Source: an uncultured Ilumatobacter sp. (GTDB taxonomy: Bacteria; Actinomycetota; Acidimicrobiia; Acidimicrobiales; Ilumatobacteraceae). Taken from it: a DNA stretch of 56,037 nt. The notes under the pieces were generated by a model. It was not told the DNA's origin. It saw only the letters and a list, made by a program, of their open reading frames with translations, and made no database searches. Below, in pieces: positions 51,538 to 56,037 of the stretch. How positions within the stretch are numbered: position 1 is the stretch's first letter; each line of letters opens with the position of its first letter. Both the position numbers and the translations under genes were made by a program. The DNA lies in NCBI GenBank assembly GCA_938091165.1, contig CALKNK010000031.1, positions 1-56,037 of the forward strand, given 5' to 3'.

Positions 51538-52281
51538 TCAAATTTCCTTGGCGTGCCGCACGCCATTCTCGAACAATCGGAGACCAAGGCTGGATGGCTC
51601 ACCAGCACCACGCGCTTTCACAACCGGCCTGCGGCGGTGGTGTGGATGCTGTCGGGCCACAATGTGATTTTCAGGGTGTGGCATGAGGCCTAGTACCACA
51701 CCGCTCGCATCGCAGACGCCGGCGATATCGGCGACGGAGCCGTTGGGATTGGTGCTGCGATACCGCAGCGCAACCTGCCCAGCAGCCGCGAGAGAATCAG
51801 GGTCAGGGTGAACGTAGCGGCCTTCGCCGTGGGCGATCGGACAGTGGATCGGATCCTCAATCCCCGAGGTCCATACTGATTTGCTCTTGACTTCGGTTTC
51901 CAACACGACCCATCGGCAGTCGAAACGACCCTGTGCGTTGTGCCCGAGAGAGCCGGGTAACAACTTGGTCCGTGTTAGCACCTGAAAGCCATTACAGATG
52001 CCGATGAGCGGCCTACCGTTCGCGACAAAGTCGCGCAGTTCATCGCCTAAACCGAGCATCAAGTCGAGTGCCAGCATGCGGCCTGCACCCAACGAATCGG
52101 CGTGGCTAAACCCGCCGGCAATAACGCCTAGCCGGTAGTCGCCTAAAAGCCGCGGCCGTTCAACGAGCTCGCTTGCCAACACGGTTTTTGCGTTGGCGCC
52201 TACCAACTCAAGGGCTTGGCGCACGTCGTCATCGCGGTTCGTGCCGGGTCCAGCGATAATGACGGCGGGAACCTGGCTCAT
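51538..52281 (-). CDS. purQ: FGAM synthase, glutaminase subunit
   Basis: 247 residues. Class I amidotransferase triad: Cys in LIGICNGFQ, and PHPEN for the His/Glu pair; N-terminal AGPGTNRDDD and GGFSHADSLGAG (usual GGFSYGD) are family marks. Supplies ammonia to PurL. The ATG overlaps the purL stop (ATGA). The tail is Arg/His-rich. Confidence 0.94.
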   Translation of the reverse strand: MSQVPAVIIAGPGTNRDDDVRQALELVGANAKTVLASELVERPRLLGDYRLGVIAGGFSHADSLGAGRMLALDLMLGLGDELRDFVANGRPLIGICNGFQVLTRTKLLPGSLGHNAQGRFDCRWVVLETEVKSKSVWTSGIEDPIHCPIAHGEGRYVHPDPDSLAAAGQVALRYRSTNPNGSVADIAGVCDASGVVLGLMPHPENHIVARQHPHHRRRPVVKARGAGEPSSLGLRLFENGVRHAKEI

Positions 52282-55133
52282 AACGTCGCCCGCAGTCCGT
52301 TGTCGGTGGCATAGGCCTCGTGGTTGAACGCGTCAGCCAGATCGGCGACCAAAATTGGCTCGACTCCAGGCAAGAACAACATGCCGGACTCGTTGACTTC
52401 ACCGATTTGAAGACACGCGTCGTCCATAATTCGCTTGAAGGCCGCAACACTGCGTGGCTCAATTTCGACGACCAAGCGGCCTAGGGACTCGCTGAACAGC
52501 GAGGTTGAGAGATCGTCGTGCGGTAACACGTTGACGGTGGCGCCGAGGCGACCGGCAAGGCACATCTCTCCGAGGGCAACGGCCAGCCCGCCTTCGCTTA
52601 CGTCATGGCAAGACGCGACCAGTCCGGCCTGGATGGCGGCGTGGAGATGGCGATACCGATTGGGGGCATCAGGGTCTGGGGCGGGAGCGGTACCGGCCAC
52701 TGGGGGAGCGCCGTACACCTTATCTAAATGAGACCCGGCAAATTCGGGCTCGGTAGACCCTAAGAGCATCAGCACATTGCCGGCCTCAACCAGATCAGGC
52801 GTAACGCACTGATTGGCGTCAGGTACATGTGCGACCGCAGTGATGACGAGCGTCGGCGGTACGGCGTGTGGCTTTCCATCGTTGCCGATGTACTCATTGT
52901 TCAGGCTGTCTTTGCCTGACACAAACGGAGCGTTGTACATAAATGCCGCAGCACAACAGCCCTCGACCGCAGCGGCCAGCTCGCCCAGAGTGCTAGGACG
53001 TCGCGGATCACCCCACGAAAAGTTGTCAAGCAGTGCCACCATGTCAGGGTCAGCCCCAACTGCGACTACGTTTCGAATTGCTTCATCAACGACGGCGTAG
53101 GCCATCGCTTCAGGATCGTGGATTCCGTACCAGGGGTTGACGCCAATACCAATCGCAATGCCGTGCTCAGCCAGCGGTTCGGCCAAGACCACACCGTCGG
53201 CTGGCCCATCACCAGCGGCGCCGATGAGCGGTCGTATCACCGTTGACCCCAAAATTTCGTGGTCGTAGCGGTGAATCGTAGTTGCCTTACTCGCAATATT
53301 GGGATGTGACAGCAGCGCGATCAACGCGGCTCTCGGATCGGCAACCTTCCGAGCGATCGATGGGGATCGATCAGGCTTGGGTAAAACGGCACTCATGCGT
53401 CGCTGCGGACGACCGTCGTGCAGGAATGCCGTGTCGATTTCGGCCACTGGCGTGCCGCCTGATCGGACTGTCAGGACGCCATCGCCGGTGAAAACCCCGA
53501 TGTCAGCCATGTCAACGCCCACGCGCTTGCAGCGATTTTGGATGGCACTGACGTTCCGCGTTGGCACCGAGATAACCATGCGCTCTTGCGCCTCGCTTAG
53601 CCAGACCTCCCAGGGCTCGAGGCCAGGGTATTTCCGAGGCACAAGATCCAATTCCACGTCAGCGCCAATGCCTTCTGCCATTTCGCCCACTGCGGAGGAC
53701 AGACCGCCGGCTCCGCAGTCCGTGATCGACGAATACAAGTCTTCCGCACCTATCAACACATCGATCAGCAGTTTTTCGGTAATTGGATCACCGATCTGGA
53801 CACTCGCGCCTGCGATCTCGCCAGTACTTGCATCCATTGTCGCCGAAGAGAACGTCGCACCTCGAATGCCGTCTCGGCCAGTTGCGCCGCCGAGCACCAG
53901 AACGCGATCACCGGCATGGGGCCCGTCATGTAGAGGCCGCGCCGAAGACGTGCCGATGCAGCCGGCAAACACCAGAGGATTTGTTGTGTATGCAGGGTCG
54001 TACAAGATTGCACCGGCCACGGTGGGTAACCCGATCTTGTTGCCATAGTCAGCAACACCGTCGATGACACCTTCACGAATACGGCGCGGATGCAATGACC
54101 CGTCGGGAAGATCGCTCAGAGGCAGGTCAGCTGGCCCAAAACACAAGATGTCAGTAATCGCAATGGGCTTGTGTGCGATACCCAGCACGTCGCGAATCAC
54201 GCCGCCGACACCGGTGTTGGCTCCACCGAATGGTTCGACTGCAGATGGATGGTTGTGCGTCTCTGCTTTGAGGGCAATGGTGATCCCTTTTCGAAACTCG
54301 ACGATGCCGGCATTGCCGATAAAGGCCGAGCGCACAAAAGGCGCATTGATAGTCTCGGTGCATAGCCGCAGTTGCTGCATCAGCGGTTCGATGGTACGCC
54401 CGCCGTCGGGACCGCCTGTCGCTTCTATCGCAGCGCGGAAGGTCTTGTGGGCGCAGTGCTCACTCCACGTCTGGCCCAACGTCTCTAACTCAAGGTCAGT
54501 GGGGTCGCGATCCAACCCAACGAAGTAATCACGAATGACCACCATCTCTTCCGGATCAAGGTACAAGGCCCGCTCGACGTTGATTTCGGCAAGTCGTGTC
54601 TCGTTCGCCCCGCGAATCGGAATGATCACGGCCGTTGAACGGATATCTGCGCCGCCTGGGTGTGCGGGTTCGATCGTTCCCCACACCCATCGTTCGGTGA
54701 TCGTATTCGTCACGATGCGTTCGACGATGTCGGAGGCCACGTCATTTGTGAGGTTGTCGTCGAAGCAAATGCGCAGGCCCGTCGCAGCCGAATCGATGTC
54801 AATACCCAAAGTGCTGCAAGCATGCCGTACAGCTTCGGCGCCGCTGTCAGTGACGCCGGGTTGAAGGATGATTTCGATCCCCTGGCTCGTCGGAAGTTCC
54901 CAGTTGCCGCGCTGAAGCAGCGGGTCGACAAGCACACTGTGAAGACGATCGAGTTGAGCAGAATCAAGGTCTCCATCGACGAACACGATGTCAGCAATGG
55001 TGACCTCACCGATATCGCCGAAACCAAGATCGCTTGCACCTCGCTCGATCGCGGCAGAGCGCGGGTCTGCCTCGATCGGGTGAAGAGTGAGACGGTGCCT
55101 ACGGGCCACTGCCGCGACTGTAGGGAACTCCAT
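52278..55133 (-). CDS. purL: FGAM synthase large subunit with N-terminal PurS-like tandem (PurSL)
   Basis: 951 residues from ATG 55133. The first 150 residues are not the usual short PurL start: residues about 12-75 (LHPIEADPRSAAIERGASDLGF) and about 84-148 (IEIILQPGVTDSGAEAVRHA) look like two PurS-type ferredoxin-fold units in tandem. The catalytic part follows: LGQTWSEHCAHKTFRA, KAETHNHPSAVEPFGGA, GDRVLVLGGATGRDGI, DCGAGGLSSAVGEMAEG. No glutaminase domain is attached; purQ is separate. So it lies between small PurL and full-length PurL. The frame is open to 55310, rejected for lack of similarity. Confidence 0.93.
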   Translation of the reverse strand: MEFPTVAAVARRHRLTLHPIEADPRSAAIERGASDLGFGDIGEVTIADIVFVDGDLDSAQLDRLHSVLVDPLLQRGNWELPTSQGIEIILQPGVTDSGAEAVRHACSTLGIDIDSAATGLRICFDDNLTNDVASDIVERIVTNTITERWVWGTIEPAHPGGADIRSTAVIIPIRGANETRLAEINVERALYLDPEEMVVIRDYFVGLDRDPTDLELETLGQTWSEHCAHKTFRAAIEATGGPDGGRTIEPLMQQLRLCTETINAPFVRSAFIGNAGIVEFRKGITIALKAETHNHPSAVEPFGGANTGVGGVIRDVLGIAHKPIAITDILCFGPADLPLSDLPDGSLHPRRIREGVIDGVADYGNKIGLPTVAGAILYDPAYTTNPLVFAGCIGTSSARPLHDGPHAGDRVLVLGGATGRDGIRGATFSSATMDASTGEIAGASVQIGDPITEKLLIDVLIGAEDLYSSITDCGAGGLSSAVGEMAEGIGADVELDLVPRKYPGLEPWEVWLSEAQERMVISVPTRNVSAIQNRCKRVGVDMADIGVFTGDGVLTVRSGGTPVAEIDTAFLHDGRPQRRMSAVLPKPDRSPSIARKVADPRAALIALLSHPNIASKATTIHRYDHEILGSTVIRPLIGAAGDGPADGVVLAEPLAEHGIAIGIGVNPWYGIHDPEAMAYAVVDEAIRNVVAVGADPDMVALLDNFSWGDPRRPSTLGELAAAVEGCCAAAFMYNAPFVSGKDSLNNEYIGNDGKPHAVPPTLVITAVAHVPDANQCVTPDLVEAGNVLMLLGSTEPEFAGSHLDKVYGAPPVAGTAPAPDPDAPNRYRHLHAAIQAGLVASCHDVSEGGLAVALGEMCLAGRLGATVNVLPHDDLSTSLFSESLGRLVVEIEPRSVAAFKRIMDDACLQIGEVNESGMLFLPGVEPILVADLADAFNHEAYATDNGLRATL

Positions 55134-55294
55134 ACGGCACCAGTGAAATTTGTACAAAAGGTTTGCCTGCACGATGTCGGCGAAGAATCTTCGCCAAGGC
55201 AGCCGGATACTCACCATTGTTGAGCAAAGACTGAGAAGTGACACAGAAATAAGCGGGATGGGGCGTTCCGGCCGATCGCTGCGATGATGGAGAG
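55134..55294. promoter_or_regulatory. Divergent promoter region of the purine operon with a 17-bp palindrome
   Basis: GGCGAAGA-A-TCTTCGCC at 55179-55195 is an odd-length perfect palindrome 46 bases upstream of purL, a good candidate operator or a leader hairpin (7-bp stem, triloop). TTTGTACAAA at 55149-55158 is a second small palindrome next to the purL start. No clear -35/-10 pair was found on either strand. Confidence 0.45.
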
Positions 55295-55996
55295 ATGACA
55301 GACGGAACAACGAGGGTGGTGTTGATCAGGCACGGAGAATCTCAGGTCACCGTCGATCGCGTCATCGGTGGCCACCGCACATGCAGCGGCCTTTCCGATC
55401 TGGGACGGCAGCAAGCGGCGCGGCTCCATGACCGCCTTGCCGGCACGCACGAACTTGATGGAGCGGTGCTGATTAGCAGCAACTTTGACCGGGCGATTGA
55501 GACCGCCCAAATTATTGGTCCTGCGATCGCAGGTACAGACCTCCTGATTGACCCGGGATTCGGTGAACACGATCCTGGGCCTGAACTCGACGGCATGACA
55601 TTCGCTGCCTACGTCGACCGTTTCGGATCCCCTGACTGGGGTGGCGACCCCCATTATGAAGTCTTTCCAGGCGGTGGCGAGACCATCGCCAGGTTCCAGT
55701 TGCGGGTTGGGTCAACCCTGTCGAAAACGCTCGCCACGCACCCCGGGCGGACTGTTGCAATCTCTTGCCACGGCGGTGTTGTAGATGCCATCTTCCGTCA
55801 ACTCCTGCGCACGGCGCCCACTGGAACGTTCGACCTCTGGACGACAAACACGTCCCTCACCGAATTTGTGTCTTCGCAGAGCGCCGTCGAATCGGCAACC
55901 AACTCGAAGTGGCGCCTCGTCCGGTACAACGATGCCGCACATCTTGCAGGCCTTCCATCAGCCACCAACTCTCCTGCGCAACGTCGCGACGGCTGA
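55295..55996 (+). CDS. Histidine phosphatase superfamily protein (phosphoglycerate-mutase-like)
   Basis: 233 residues. Phosphohistidine motif LIRHGESQ near the N-terminus, SSNFDRAIETAQII, the acidic GFGEHDPGPELDG and the second His in ISCHGGVVDAIF define the fold. Substrate unknown; related proteins hydrolyse sugar phosphates, nucleotides or alpha-ribazole phosphate. ATG 55295 follows GGAGAG (TGATGGAGAG) at good spacing. Divergent from purL. Confidence 0.87.
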   Translation: MTDGTTRVVLIRHGESQVTVDRVIGGHRTCSGLSDLGRQQAARLHDRLAGTHELDGAVLISSNFDRAIETAQIIGPAIAGTDLLIDPGFGEHDPGPELDGMTFAAYVDRFGSPDWGGDPHYEVFPGGGETIARFQLRVGSTLSKTLATHPGRTVAISCHGGVVDAIFRQLLRTAPTGTFDLWTTNTSLTEFVSSQSAVESATNSKWRLVRYNDAAHLAGLPSATNSPAQRRDG

Positions 55997-56037
55997 GCCT
56001 CACGGAATCGGAACGCCATGACCTCGCAGTCATCCGC

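Noticed and set aside
56018..56037. ATG at 56018 as the start of a next gene
   Set aside because: Only six codons remain in the window and no clear ribosome-binding site precedes it, so it cannot be supported.

Overview
The window is about 56 kb of moderately GC-rich, gene-dense bacterial chromosome that looks actinobacterial and is probably from an Acidimicrobiia-type lineage. This is inferred from the UvrD2-like helicase with a C-terminal HRDC region, obg next to proB, a Lys/Ala/Pro tandem tail, many GTG and TTG starts, and the actinobacterial flavour of the inositol genes. Most gene junctions overlap by 1-8 bases, so long operons dominate. I see no rRNA, tRNA, transposase, integrase or CRISPR array.

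Layout. 1-6267: the lysine-rich C-terminal tail of a truncated protein, exonuclease III, a convergent UvrD-type helicase, a PH/SHOCT membrane protein, a BtuF-like binding-fold protein, galactokinase and an alpha/beta hydrolase. 6280-12228: an alpha-methylacyl-CoA racemase-type enzyme, then a three-gene set of CotH-like lipoprotein, DUF4956 membrane protein and VTC polyphosphate-polymerase domain, then an unknown lipoprotein and a small membrane protein. 12253-21032: dGTPase-like HD protein, Obg and glutamate 5-kinase, a MurJ/PspA pair on the minus strand, a structured 500-bp divergent intergenic region, and a MoxR (CoxD-like) ATPase with a CoxE-like VWA protein.

21571-39705 is the centrepiece: an inositol catabolism locus. 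A LacI-type regulator, a Gfo/Idh/MocA oxidoreductase and a trypsin-like lipoprotein run leftwards. Thirteen genes run rightwards: IolE-like dehydratase, a sugar ABC importer (binding protein, unusually large permease, ATPase), IolC, a Cgl0159-type aldolase, a second oxidoreductase, IolD, IolG, IolB, a LacD-like aldolase, a phytanoyl-CoA-dioxygenase-family protein and MmsA/IolA. Between the two arms are a TTGACA -35 element and a perfect 18-bp palindrome, the obvious LacI-type operator. The genes cover import of an inositol-like polyol, oxidation to inosose, dehydration, ring opening, isomerisation, phosphorylation, aldol cleavage and conversion of malonate semialdehyde to acetyl-CoA. The embedded Fe(II)/2-oxoglutarate oxygenase is not part of the classic pathway and suggests a modified inositol as substrate.

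40050-44655: oligoendopeptidase F, YaaA, then an iron module (DtxR-type regulator, ferritin-like protein, thioredoxin-fold [2Fe-2S] ferredoxin) that may be preceded by a 49-codon small gene. 44492-55133 is a compact purine operon on the minus strand: purL (with PurS-like N-terminus), purQ, purC, purF, a purD-purM fusion, purN, guaB and possibly a 55-codon ORF coupled to guaB. The purD-purM-purN order matches the animal trifunctional GART protein. A histidine phosphatase gene (55295-55996) diverges from purL.
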